Below the pieces are notes generated by a model, which worked only from the letters and a program-made list of their open reading frames with translations, did not search any database and was not told the origin of the DNA. Shown in pieces: positions 35,853 to 47,165 of a stretch of DNA of 64,000 bases (position 1 is its first letter; each line of letters begins with the position of its first letter). A program made the translations under genes and the position numbers. The DNA comes from Polydactylus sextarius (Eukaryota > Chordata > Actinopteri > Polynemidae): contig CM028914.1 of NCBI GenBank assembly GCA_016801845.1, positions 19,667,272 through 19,731,271 on the forward strand. The letters are read 5' to 3'.

Positions 35853-35913
35853 CAGTGCTGTGTGAAAGTTATAAGCACCCCCATGTGTATTGTTTTAGCA
35901 GTGCTGTAAAGAC
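35853..35913 (+). repeat. Left terminal inverted repeat of Tc1/mariner MITE
   Basis: Begins CAGTGCTGTG after the TA. Pairs with 36072-36131. Confidence 0.85.
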
Positions 35914-36071
35914 CCCTTGGTCACTGAAGCACTGCTGGTGCAATAATTCCGGGGGTGGCCAGAGTCTGAATTGAGAATCATTACATTTTATGTGTTCTTT
36001 AATACTTTGTACACCTTTCCTATATTTTCTTATTATATCTGCATAAAGAAAGTGGGAGATAAATATGTATG

Positions 36072-36131
36072 GTCTTTAAAGCACTGCTAAAACCAAACAT
36101 GTGGGGTGCCTGTAACTTTTACACAGTACCG
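36072..36131 (-). repeat. Right terminal inverted repeat of Tc1/mariner MITE
   Basis: Inverted copy of the left terminus, ending just before the TA at 36132-36133. Confidence 0.85.
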
Positions 36132-36133
36132 TA

Positions 36134-36499
36134 CATCAGAGTGACCATCATGGAGAGGATGATGAATTATATCTCATTTATCACATGACATAAAAATATA
36201 CTTATGAAAATTATTGTTTCACTCACACAAAGGTTCAGATGAATTCTTTTATGGGTAAAAATGTTCTTCTGGATGTTTCTGAGACAGCTGCAGAGCTGTG
36301 TTGTCATTAGTGACGACAGTCCCCTAGAGCAAACCAGACAAACTTCACGTTTCAAGTTACACTGTATCTACAGAAGCAGCTGAGTGAGAGCAAAGGAGTA
36401 TTCGTCTAACTGTGAGCTAATAATGACCTTTTTTTGGAGTCAGTCACTGTTGTTAAGTGATGAGCCTGTAGCCAACGTCTTAAAACCTATTACATGTTC
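36134..36499. other. Spacer
   Basis: Nothing recognised. Confidence 0.6.
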
Positions 36500-36720
36500 T
36501 GATTGTGTCAAACTAGCGCACTAATTGAATGCTATCCCTCAGCTACTTTTCATCAGTGAAGAGCCCATGCTGATGAACTGATTTGGATATAATTTGCTCA
36601 GCGAGAGCTTCAATCACAAGAGACAAACATTTTCCCTCTCATTAAAGAGCACATTAAAGATTATCTTCTCTAGTTGCCACAGTGACTCTATCTAATATGA
36701 TTTGCTGGAAGTGTGCAGAG
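36500..36720. promoter_or_regulatory. Candidate conserved non-coding element
   Basis: Repeat-free complex block including GCGCACTAATTGAATGC, CATGCTGATGAACTG, GGATATAATTTGCTCAGC and CATTAAAGATTATC. No open frame with coding character. Texture-based call. Confidence 0.38.
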
Positions 36721-37049
36721 AACAATTTCCCTGTGTGATCCAGCGAGACTTGTATTTTCTCTACTCTCTTCTCTCGCCTCCTCTCTCTTCTGTGAGTCTA
36801 AAGAGACCTCTTTGATCTTGTCTCATTGCTCTCAATACTCCAGTCTGAATTTAAATCACAAGGCTGACTATTTTAGAAATAAAGCAGCCATCGTGCTGAA
36901 CAAGGAAAAAAGAGGAGCTCACTTATTTTTCTCGGTATCCTGTTGGAATAAAATTTGCTCAACAGTAGAAGAACCAGCACTTATTAGTGAGCAATGTTTG
37001 AATCTGTCACATGATCTTTTGAAATATGTGATAATAAATGTTGATAGTT
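36721..37049. other. Spacer
   Basis: Pyrimidine-rich start (36740-36800), otherwise unremarkable. A 114-codon frame at 36713-37057 has no homology I recognise. Confidence 0.55.
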
Positions 37050-37300
37050 ACCTCTGATGAATGTGTGTGTGAAGTGTGTGTATGTGTGTATGTGTTTTTT
37101 CTACATTGTGGGGACATTATGGAGACCTGTCTCCCTTAGCAGGTCCCCGTAATGTAAACACATGATTTAAGGTTTGGATCAGGTTTAGTTAAGGTTAGAC
37201 AAGTGGTACCAACAACTGAGATCTCTAGTGTTTCTAGGAAATGAATGAAGTCAATGAAATGTCCCCTGAAGACATAAAAACGAGACTGTGTGTGTTTAAA
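37050..37300 (+). repeat. TG-flanked GGGGACATT/GGTTAG-like fish repeat, copy 2
   Basis: ATTGTGGGGACATTATGGAG, then TTTAGTTAAGGTTAGAC, AAATGAATGAAGTCAATG and AAATGTCCCC, with TG-rich sequence on both sides (37060-37096 and 37288-37298). The order matches the same common teleost repeat as 33441-33728 in the opposite orientation. Confidence 0.6.
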
Positions 37301-37594
37301 TAATTTCAAAGCTGGAAACAAATACTTTATCACAACTGTTGCCAGTTAAGACGAGAAGAATTTTTCAGTGTTTTTTTTTTAAATTAGAATATGGTTAATA
37401 CAGTAGTACAACAGTAGTATAAGAGATAATCTCTACATGCTTCTGTCAGAATATGTTTAATGTCTGAATTTCTATACTTTATGCTCATTAATTAATCACA
37501 GAACACTGAATACATAGTGCATGTAGGCAGGCAGCTGTGTCTGAAGTGTTACCACTGCAGTTTATAATAAATGTATATATGTTTTTCTCGTGCT

Positions 37595-37668
37595 GGGCCA
37601 GGGTCAGACTTAAACTGTGATCCCACTGGCAACGTTAGCACTATTCTCTAACCAACGGCGCTACACTG
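37595..37668 (-). repeat. tRNA-derived SINE relic
   Basis: On the minus strand an A-box-like TAGCGCCGTTGG (37652-37663) lies about 37 bases before a B-box-like GTTTAAGTCTG (37605-37615), tRNA-like spacing. B-box decay (canonical GGTTCGANTCC), a poor anticodon-stem region and the lack of a clean acceptor stem argue against a working tRNA gene. Best read as a SINE head or a tRNA pseudogene. Confidence 0.55.
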
Positions 37669-37669
37669 A

Positions 37670-38255
37670 GCTTATTACTGCCAGGAGAAAAGCTTACTCT
37701 GAGAATTCTGTGTGAATGTTTTCACAAGCCCTCAGCATTTGCAGAATTCTCTCTCTAGATTTTTAAGGACATAATCGTAACTGTATGGAGATTAAAACTT
37801 TGTGAAAAGGTGGTGAAATATTAAAGACAGAACATCAGACTGCAACGGCAATAATACACCCCTTGCTTGTAGCAGCAACAACTCATAGAAACAGGAAGAT
37901 AAAAACCTCACTTGGCACAGGCATGAGAGCATCTCTAACGTCCTCATATAAGAGTTATTCTGGCTTATGTGTGATACTTTTTATTGAGCAGTTCATTGCT
38001 GGAGTCATGCTGAGTCTGTGGTTTTTATATCCACCCTCTCTGCTGCTCTAGGTGGTCATAAACAGAGGGAAGTTTCTGCCATCTATATACTTTGAGTTGG
38101 CACAACCGCAGCCAAGATTACACTTTGTTTTCAACCCTTGTTAACATCATTAGTGAGTGACTGACTTTCTTTATTGTCCTGCTACAATACTGCTACAATA
38201 CTGTGACTTAAGATGAAATTTCCTGGGTTTATCTGTATTAATTTAATATAATATA
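37670..38255. other. Spacer
   Basis: Nothing recognised. A tandem TGCTACAATAC doublet lies near 38180. Confidence 0.6.
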
Positions 38256-38735
38256 ATAGAAAAAAATAAATTTTTATTTGTCCCTCAAGGGGAAACTTTT
38301 TTGTTTGACAGCATTAAAAATCATGAAAAATACATTAACAGAAAATTTAAAAAAAAATAACAGAAAATAAATAAATAGTTTATATGAAAAACTGCACAGA
38401 AAAGAAAAAGTGCAATTATCCAGAGATGAGGAGGGATTGTGGGTATGATGTTTTCAGCTGGGACATGACAGAGTTCACAGGTCGCTGTAGCATTGACTGA
38501 CCGAGTTATCGCGATGACTTGCGAAAACTCCCTCAGGGTATAGTACGGCCAAACACTAACAGCAAAAAGTTCAATGTATCAATCTCAGTAACACTGATGT
38601 GCTTCGGGTCACTCCATCTCTCCTTAATAAACATCGCGATCTCCACGTCCTTCCTCTTGCTGGTTTCATTGGCCCCCTTGTCCACTGACAGGTCTCAGTG
38701 AAACACATGATGCTGGTCTCCCAGTAGCTACTCCC
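38256..38735 (-). pseudogene. LINE retrotransposon remnant (endonuclease domain fragment)
   Basis: The minus strand translates, with at least one frameshift and several stops, to pieces like a fish non-LTR retrotransposon endonuclease: CFTET near 38700, GKRKGGG-like remains near 38655, MFIKERWSDPKHISV at about 38636-38590, and in another frame IELFAVSVWPYYTLREFSQV at about 38577-38515. In such LINE ORF2 proteins these blocks follow each other in this order. The AT-rich part 38256-38420 may be a tail or other repeat. Dead and short. Confidence 0.65.
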
Positions 38736-39179
38736 TCTATAGGCTGGTCAGCGCCGTGAATAATAACTATATTATATGAATATAAATGTCCCTTTTTGTG
38801 GATGATGTCACTAATCACTGAAATACTAGTTCACTAAGTGATCTTATTCGTCTCTGTAACGACTGCCTCACTGTGTTGTGTCAGTTTCAGAGTGTGATCA
38901 GCTCTGCATAACACTGTCAGCATTTCAAAGCTTACCCTGCTTTCTGCCTGGATGGAAAGACTCATTTCTGTTTTTCATGGTTGCCCTTTTCAAAACAATC
39001 TCTTGAAAAAGGTCAACAGGATCTGAATAATCTCAATAACAGGATCACAAGCTCTTTTCTGCTTTCTACTGGTAACTCTTAAGGTAGAAAAATGGTCTAT
39101 TGACTGATACCACTGACAGACTGCTGGCACCTCAATTGCTTTTATTTTGCTGACTGACATTGAATTTACTGGCAGAGGG
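38736..39179. other. Spacer
   Basis: AT-rich, nothing recognised. Confidence 0.55.
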
Positions 39180-39430
39180 ATCCTCACTGTAAACAAGGAG
39201 GGGATGTGTCAAAGGTTGGAAGAATGGGGATTTAAGCTTGACAAGGGATCAAGCCTGAAAGCCACACAAAGCCATACTCATAAAAGGGCATGACTCCCCA
39301 TAGCAGGTGTCGAACAAGGAAGATGTATGTGATGGCTCTTTGCTGATAGACAGACACAAGCCTGCCAGGAGATAATATGAAAGGATAAGACTCAACATAC
39401 ATACAACATTCTAACCATCTAGATCTTCTC
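39180..39430. promoter_or_regulatory. Candidate conserved non-coding element (weak)
   Basis: Balanced, repeat-free sequence with ATGGCTCTTTGCTGATAG and GAGATAATATGAAAGG stretches. Weak support from texture only. Confidence 0.22.
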
Positions 39431-41822
39431 ACATGGGGGCAGTGTTGCACCACCCGTCACACTCCCGTCACGTCCCTCCTCCTCCTCTTCCTCCTCCACT
39501 TGTTGATGTACTCGTCATCTACCTGTGCTGCAGAGGCATGCAGCAAGCATCCCCACAGCAGAGACAACCAAAACCCACAGCTGTCAACACTCTGAATATC
39601 AAGGGGAAAGTGGCACTGGGCCTTGTTCCTTGTACAAGGACTGCTGTTCCATTCACACTGGAGTGTTGATGGTTCTTCAAACTGTTGTTAGAGCAACACG
39701 GCCTTTTATAAAACTGGAGGAGGCACTGCATGTGGTATTCGATTTCCCTTTAAAATTGGAACTAGTCTTTTAAATGTCTAAAGTAATTAAATGATAAACT
39801 GTGGAGCTCTCCTCACTGGAAACTATTTATACGATACAAGTTGCTTTTTGAGAAATTTCAGTTTGCTTTAGTCTCCATTGCAGTTTTAGGATTCACCCAT
39901 TCTCACCAAGTCTTTTCATGTCCATTGTCACATTTACTGGTAATATGTTTGTTTGCTATAGATGAAGGTGTGGAGAGGAGTATGTTGAATATTAATGGCT
40001 ATGTTGATATTTATTAATTAGAAAAAGCTAATAGCTTATATTTTGTTCTTGTATTTTTATGTTTAAATGTGCCTTTAAAAAACAAATCATTAAAAAGTAC
40101 AGGTTACAGTTTTTAAATTACAGTTACACTCAAGACTACAATGTGATGTACTAATAACTGCATATTCAAGGTAAGTTTATTATTCTAGTATTTGGTAAAT
40201 CTATCTATAAACAGCCTCCTTTGGACAGAAAACCCTTGGAGAAATGAGCCTCTCTGTACTTCCTTTGACCTCTTTGCCCTTGTATCATCTCCCCTGTCCT
40301 CTTGCCTCACCTTCATCCCTCATTTTGAAGTGAGTTATGGCCTCGATCACATCAAGGCCAGGTTGTCTGATATTCCCCCCATTTGGAGCAGAAACACTCC
40401 ATGCCGTCTCCCCTTACACGAGTCTGTTCCACAGGTGGGAGAAAGTGAGTGCAGTCTGGTTCAGTGTGTATCACAGCAGGCTACTTTTCTCCCTGGTTCA
40501 CAATATCTATTGATTTGTGAGCTGGTGCTGTGCCGCTCCCTAGGCAGTCTGAGGCATCTCTCCACTTTCTTTCTTTCTGTGCTTACTCTCCCCCAGCCTG
40601 GCAGCAGTCATCTGAGGACAACTGCAGCGTGAGAAGACTGCAACACATTTGCGGTGGGAGGGGACTGTCATTTGTTTCATTAAACATGACCCTGGCGCAC
40701 AGTGGAAGATGCAGTTCATATGGACAGCACATAGATTTATTTTGTTGGTGCTGGGGGGAAAGAGATGTAAACAAATTGATTTTGAAAAAGCTTTAATGGC
40801 TGTGCATCTGGATCCTAAGGAGAAATGGGATGTTTGCTAAATGAGCTCAGCAGGAAATATGTCTTATTAAATATTCCTTGTACATCTTATCTAGCTAGTG
40901 ATGAATTAACTTTACGTCACGTCATCATAATTTACATTTAACACTTTGAAATATGTCTCCAACAGAGTTTCGCCTTCCAGGATTTTCTTTGATTCATGGT
41001 TTCTGTGTGTGATACTCAAAAGAGACAGCATGGGGTTGTACAGTATATAAATGAGTCTGAGCCAAGCCCTAGAGTTAACTTATGTCTGTTTGGACTGGAA
41101 TACAATGACCTCTAACCTCTTTCTGAAGAAGAAAAGAGAGTTGGAACTGGCTACTTGCAGTTGCCTCATATGTAACTAACTGCACCTAAATCACATTGAA
41201 AAACTTTTGCCGAGCTGTGTACTTTTTCCCAAATGTGTGTTCCCTTCTATTGTTCATTGTTCCTCTCAGTCTTTCTGTCTGTCTGTGCAGCTCAGACCGT
41301 TGGATCTTTAGATTGGATGCAGGGATTTAAAGGAAGACAAGATTAGGGAGCCAGGGCTAAAATGAGGTTTTGGTTTAAAGGTGATATATCTGACAGATCT
41401 GTATCTGATGGAAAAGAAGTGAGAAACTGATAAGCCTTGTCCTCCTTTTCCTCCTCTTGCATCTCCCATGTTTTTCTGCCACCAGTTCTTAATTCTTCTC
41501 CTCGGGAACCCCAACATTCCTGTGGTGAAAAGTCACTGCTGGATCTCATTTCCTACCATTCTCTGCTCAGAGCACATAGAGACAAACACACATGGATATT
41601 GTTAACCATTCAAAAGGCCGTGTAATCCAACCAGTTTCCCCCAGGACACCCCCACACCCCACCCGCCCCGACCTTAAAGCCTGGTTTATTTCAGTCAAGG
41701 TATATTCTATCTGCTGCAATGATTTCTGTAAACAAGAATTATTATGTGTGTATTTAGAACCAACTAAGTGATCTTAACCTTTCTTCCCCTGAAACCAAAG
41801 GATATTATTTGTCCAGTTTTTC

Positions 41823-41847
41823 TCAGACTTTCAGAAAGAAAGTCTGA
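41823..41847. repeat. Short inverted repeat
   Basis: TCAGACTTTC at 41823-41832 pairs with GAAAGTCTGA at 41838-41847, loop AGAAA. Confidence 0.7.
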
Positions 41848-42319
41848 CAGGTTTCCTCATGGGATGTACTGGACAATAATCATGGACGGATCGATGTTTT
41901 CCAGGGACTAAGATTCACATTCCATTAGAGCTCAGACTGAATGAGACCATAAGCTCTGCATCTAGATACCCTATAGTCTGTAACATAGTTAGTTTGGCAT
42001 TATTGGAAATCTTGATTATCAAGGCAACGTCATACTCTCAAATCCATGGGACATTTTCTCACAATAGTGTGATTTTTTTCCTGTTTGCTCTGTCACTTCT
42101 GCACATGTGTCTCTGTGTGAAGTGAATACTTGTTTTGTTCTTTTAAATTATTTACGTTTTAGACTTTTTAGATTTTAGACTTTTTGAGTGAGTGACAGCC
42201 TTAAAGTGCTGTACTTTGCATCATAAGATAATATTGCCAGTGCTCCTACTGTTTTGAAAACTGCAACAATGTTTAAGAAAATGTAAAACAGCAATGTCAG
42301 CTATGGCTTTTAATTTTGG

Positions 42320-42340
42320 AAAAAAAAAAAAAAAAAAAAA
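42320..42340. repeat. Poly(A) tract
   Basis: 21 consecutive A. Confidence 0.85.
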
Positions 42341-44929
42341 TCCTAATCTTCAAGTAGAGCTCATACAAAGAGCATTAAGATGCATTTTCTCCCATCCGCT
42401 TTGTCCTGTGTATAGTGTTTTATGGATTTAAAGAAACATTCTTTCATTCAAAAGATGTCACAGCTTGTCAAAGATATGTATGTAGACATACTCCACACAC
42501 ACACACAAAAAAAAAACACCCTCTACATTTATGGCCTCTGTCTCACGATCATGACCATTATTACCCTGTTCAGTGTTTGATCACCCGCCTGGGTCACTTA
42601 CTGCTCACTTAATCCTCTCTAATTAAAGTATTAGAGGGTGGAATGAAAACTAACAGGCCTCTCACTCCTTCGGACAAGAAAAGTCTGTCTGTTCCATAAA
42701 ACTCACCTCATATAAAACACAAAAAGTCCTTAGCGTCTCTGCAGCGCTGTAACACAGAGCCCATCATTATCCCTCTCCTTTCTCCTTGTAATGTTAAACA
42801 GCTGTTGTTTTGAAATCTCATATTTGATGTTGGGTTCTGCAATTAATAACATTGTTGTATTATACTCAGTTGTGCGTTAGTCCAAACAGTTAGTTGGCAG
42901 AGCATGAAGAGTGCGTACAGGTGTGAAACGTCGACTGCAGGTGTGTCTGCATGTGAATGGATGGTGTGTGGTGCAGGAGAGACGAGGCAGCTGATTGTAC
43001 AGAGCTCGTACCGCTCCTTTCTTTTTCATCACAATATGTTTACGCTGCATAAAACCACTATCTTAAATAGTCATTTATTCTCATATTGGCTCTCTTAGAT
43101 GATTTTTTTTTTAATGAGTGAACTGAAATGTGCTAATGGAGTGTGATAATTGTTCTTATTTCCACTGTAGTTTAAGTTGCCCTTGAAGTGAGGCTGTTTT
43201 CAGATTAATGTCACTTGACCCAAGAACATTCTTGAAAAGAGTTGATTTACTTTGGAATGAAGTGGAATTATCTCGCCCCCTGGCACTGCCCTACTTGTTT
43301 TATGAAAAATCAGACTTTAATATCCAACACTAGAGAAAATAATTTGGTTAGTAAGATGGACATTTTTTGTAGTGTGAACACACAGATGTGAATGTTTGTC
43401 TACATTTCTCTATCTTCCACTCAGGATGTTTCATTTCTTGAGTTTGTGCCTCCTATCACTCTTTGCACAGTGTTTTGACCAGACAGCCAATTTTCCCCAG
43501 GATATAGTGGCTTCAGGAGACCAAAGGAAATGTTTCCACAACCTAATCCCTCACACCTCCAGGGACCCTGAGTTTACATGTGGAAGCAGTGCGATCTAAT
43601 AAACTCCCTGCAGGTTCTTGTTGCATCTCTTAACAAGTACAAAACACACTCATGGCACCACTCAGCTACACCTGCAAACCCCCCCTGAGTATTTCAAAGT
43701 GTCCCTGGTCTCTCCCCTGGTGATGTGAAGAGAGGAGATAAAGACAGTTTCCAGAGAAATTATTGAACAGTTTGTAACTGAATCATTGCTGTAAATCATT
43801 CTTCATGAAGATGTATAATAAGGTTACAAGAGGAGTTCCATTTACCAGCTGAATCATTGTTCTGCGTATGTGGATTTACCATGTGAGGAGATCATCTGTG
43901 TTTTAGTCTTTGCCTCCTTTGTCAGTGAACTGACCCCTCATGAATAAGCTCTTGTAAGTGTTGTTTGAGATAGCTATCGATGTTACAAAGCACACTTTCT
44001 CCTTCCCAACAGTTCCCATGGTCCTTTGACTGCATGACATTGGTACCTCATTGCCTCAATGTAACTAAAGGACACAAGATCCCAAGATAACGTCAGAGAT
44101 TTGTTGTCACTGTGAAAATCCTTTAGACTTGTGAAACTTGTGAACACCTACAGTGCTGGATTTTTTCTGAAACATCAGTTTTGTCAGTTTTGAGACTGTG
44201 TAATACTTTGAACTTTTTCTTAGAATTATGTTTTTTTGTCCAAGTAAATCATAGCAGCATAAGTTGACTATCTTTGTTTACCATTTTTTCATTTGCATGG
44301 TACAATCACCACTTAAGACAAATTTAGTGCTGGCAGTGCTGAGGACTGAGGAATATCCTACTTCTAAGGGTGACCAAAGTTTTAACTATAAACAACTGAA
44401 TCATTTGTGCTGATGCCACTAGACACAAGTCATATATAAATAGTTAGAACTGTGGCATTTAAGTTAATGACTTTGTTTGGGAGGAATGGAACAATATAAA
44501 GTCAATATAATAATATAAGAACAATGTCAGGCTTTGTTTCTCTAGAGCACATAAGTGATGTATGAGTCCTAAAGAAGATATATATTTGTTAAGTAGATAT
44601 AGGTATGTCCTCTTACAGACTCCAACAAGAATGATGTTATTTTCTAGGTGATCTTTATGAGCGCCATAAAGCTCTTTATTTGCCCTCATTTGTTTGCAGA
44701 AAAAAAGTCATATGGAGTTGTTACAATAAACAGTATATGCCGTAGAGTTTATGAGTCTATGAAATGGACTGACCATGTGGACTTATTGACTTTACCTGTT
44801 AATGCTTCTTCAGTCAGTCAGAGTTGAAGTCGAGGATAAAGCTTAAAGAGGGATTTTAATCGAAGCCTTGAGCCAGCGAAGCCTGTAAACACTGGTTCAC
44901 TCAGGTTGAGAAAAGTAGTTTTAATACAG

Positions 44930-45290
44930 CAAGAGAGAGACAAATTGCATTTCTTAACAAATATAGAAGGTAGCCAGTGTAACACAATTGGCTCTCCATT
45001 TGAACAGTGGGTAGTAAATCATCAGGAAAATTTTCCATGGCAACCATGCTGGGAAATGGTTGAGCTTCAACTTAATGACATGCCTGGTGAGAGACAGTGA
45101 GAGAGGGTGAGGAACGATAATAGGAAAGTCTTATGAATAATCATTAGATTAATGTCATCCACATCAGCTGCATGTCAATATGTGTGAAATTAAACTTGAC
45201 ATTTCTTTAAGCAGCCATTAACAGTCAATCCAATTAGCCAATTGGACAGGGAAATGTCTCATTCTTTAATTTGTTCGATTCAGAATCAAT
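44930..45290. promoter_or_regulatory. Candidate conserved non-coding element
   Basis: Complex block with TTTTCCATGGCAACCATG near 45035 (contains the GGCAAC half of an RFX-type X-box), ATGAATAATCATTAGATTAATG near 45133-45155, and TCCAATTAGCCAATTGG near 45230. No coding signal. Texture-based call. Confidence 0.4.
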
Positions 45291-46517
45291 CTAATTCTAA
45301 GTTGAAGGATGAAGAATGTGTGAATCAGGCATTACATGCTGTTGTGTTACTACCATTGCGGGAGGCTAGAATGTACATATGTGAGCTTGGCTGTTACAGG
45401 TGTGTTACAGGTGTGAGGTGTTTCTATTCATATACAGACAGCGTCTCCTGATGTAGACTGTAGACAAATCAGAGTCTGCATCCTGATGCACTGATCTACT
45501 TGTCACAAACATGTTGCTGTCATAGAAATGGTCTCATGCTTTTTATTACTTCTACTCTCTGGCCATTTCTCTCCCTCATACCTACGCTCAGGTTTTCCAT
45601 TTCTTTTCTTGCCTCACCTCCACTTCTCTAACACGCAGCAGAACACCCAGCGCTCAACAAGCCAGTTTGACGAACGTCATGTCTAATTAGTGTCACTGCT
45701 CAAATAAATGTCTTAAATTAAACCTCTTTAGTTCATTACACAGTGATTTGTGAATTTATTACATCTTTGTGTCACAGAATGTTTCAGTGTGTATGAGGCG
45801 ATGTGCTGTACATTCTTAAGCACAGAGAATTAATACCGTATTTGCACACTGGAGTGACATTTATGCAGTTATACATGATGGTTAAACTGTTAGTCTAATC
45901 CAGGGATAATGCCTAGTCAATGTGTTCTATCAATAAGACAAAGCTGTGATAATTGAATGCATATCAATTTGATGGTGACAGTTCAATTTTTGTAGATGTC
46001 ATTATTGTTGGAGATGTTTTCTTTACACGCTTTCTGTGTATGAATGCACATCCTGCAGATTCAAATGGCATTTCAGGAGTCATATAATGTAAAATTATTT
46101 GTAAATGGAACCACAAATCTACAAAACCCTGCCTGACATGGTTGTCTCTAAAGGCAACAGTGAGATTCATACACTGAGTCGATTCTGTCTAAATGGATAT
46201 GAATTTTAGTCTGATCAGTCTGATCTGTTTAACATTTAATGAGACTGCTCGGGGTTGTTATGTCTGGCTTTTTGTGTTTTTACAAAAAAAGCCAGAAAAA
46301 GCTAAAGTTAAAGTATCATGATACGCAGCATTTATTTGCACTCTCTTAATTCATTCCAGCTCCTCCAATATGAAAAAATTCTGCTTTTCTTCATCTCATT
46401 TGATAGTAAATATCGTATTTTTTGGTTTTGGGCTGTTGGTCAATGGTTAATTTGAAGATTTATACTGGTCTTTGGGAATTGTGAGGGGAATGTGACATAT
46501 AGTACTTTTGTGTATCA
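45291..46517. other. Spacer
   Basis: No gene recognised. It includes a 13-bp-class hairpin at 46262-46297 (CTGGCTTTTTGTGT against ACAAAAAAAGCCAG). Confidence 0.55.
46262..46297. repeat. Inverted repeat with T/A-rich stem
   Basis: CTGGCTTTTTGTGT from 46264 pairs with ACAAAAAAAGCCAG ending 46295, with one or two mismatches and a small T loop. Could be a simple-sequence by-product. Confidence 0.6.
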
Positions 46518-46905
46518 AACATCCATCCATCCATTGATTTTCTACCCCTTTATCCTGCACTCAGGGTTGGGGAGGGTGGGGGGCTGGAGCCTGTCCCAGC
46601 TGATTATGGGGGAAGGCAGGGTACATCCTGGACGGTCGCCAGCTTGTCGCCACATATACAAACAACCATTCACACTCACATCCACACCTATGGGCCATTT
46701 AGCATGCTCAATTCACCTATCCCCAATGGTGCATGTTTTAGCTGTGGGAGGAAACCAGAGCTCCCACAGGAAACCCACAGACACGGGGAGAACATGCAAA
46801 CTCCACACAGAAAATCCCTGTGCACGACCCAGGAGTCAAACCTAGGACCTTCTTGCTGTCGAGGACAAAGTGCTAACCCCTGTGCTGCTGTGCTGCTGTG
46901 TGTCA
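46518..46905 (-). repeat. tRNA-derived SINE-like repeat (common teleost family)
   Basis: Read on the minus strand, a tRNA-like head (A-box region 46873-46890 with GGGGTTAGCACT, B-box GGTTTGACTCC at 46832-46842) is followed by the conserved body GTGTGGAGTTTGCATGTTCTC, then AGCTGGGACAGGCTCCAGCC, and ends at a GGATG tail (46518-46534). This is a very common dispersed fish repeat. It is near full length but diverged, and the open frames inside it are repeat-derived. Confidence 0.8.
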
Positions 46906-46954
46906 AACAATGAAGCAATTGATAAATAAAATATTTATGGACATGCATTGAGCT

Positions 46955-47165
46955 GCATTGATATAGCACTTTGTAGTCTTTACACTCTCACACATTTTAC
47001 ACTCACACACTGATGGTATACCATCAGGGGAAATTTGGGCTTCAGTATCTTTTCTAAAGCTACTTTGATATGCAGACTCAAGGAGCTGGGCATCAAACCA
47101 CAGAGCTTCTATGGTTGAGTGCCATAGAAGCTACATAGAAGCCACTACCTTCTCAGTCACAGTAG
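46955..47165 (-). repeat. Second tRNA-related fish repeat
   Basis: TTGATATAGCACTTTGTAGT, TTTACACTCACACACTGATG, CATCAGGGGAAATTTGGG, TTCAGTATCTTTTCTAAAGC and GGAGCTGGGCATCAAACCAC follow the order of a common teleost dispersed repeat. A B-box-like GGTTTGATGCC lies at 47089-47099 on the minus strand. Its tRNA-like end is degraded (an imperfect duplication of ATAGAAGC follows). Confidence 0.65.

Larger units (their letters stand above)
35853..36131. mobile_element. Tc1/mariner-type MITE (279 bp)
   Basis: The left end CAGTGCTGTGTGAAAGTTAT (35853-35913 in full) and the reverse complement of the right end (36072-36131) match over about 60 bp, through CACCCC, CATGTGT/CATGTTT, GTTTTAGCAGTGCT and AAAGAC. 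The tips read CAGTGCTGTG and CGGTACTGTG. TA dinucleotides at 35851-35852 and 36132-36133 fit the Tc1/mariner TA target duplication. The ~160 bp core has no transposase, so it is non-autonomous. Confidence 0.85.
39431..44929. other. Spacer
   Basis: No gene recognised. It holds a CT-rich stretch (39460-39500), a 12-base palindrome CCTTGTACAAGG (39628-39639), a 10-bp hairpin (41823-41847), a 21-base A run (42320-42340) and a CA/A-rich run near 42495-42516. The open frame at 40192-40632 (146 codons) has no methionine at its start and no recognised domain. Confidence 0.55.

Noticed and set aside
37595..37668. Functional tRNA gene
   Set aside because: Decayed B-box, no clean acceptor stem pairing and no recognisable anticodon arm. 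Kept only as a SINE or tRNA relic.
40192..40632. 146-codon open frame on the plus strand
   Set aside because: Starts at TTG rather than ATG, no homology recognised, and no flanking promoter, splice or poly(A) signals that make it a gene.
46492..46969. Three overlapping open frames of 89-117 codons
   Set aside because: They lie in the tRNA-derived dispersed repeat and are not genes.
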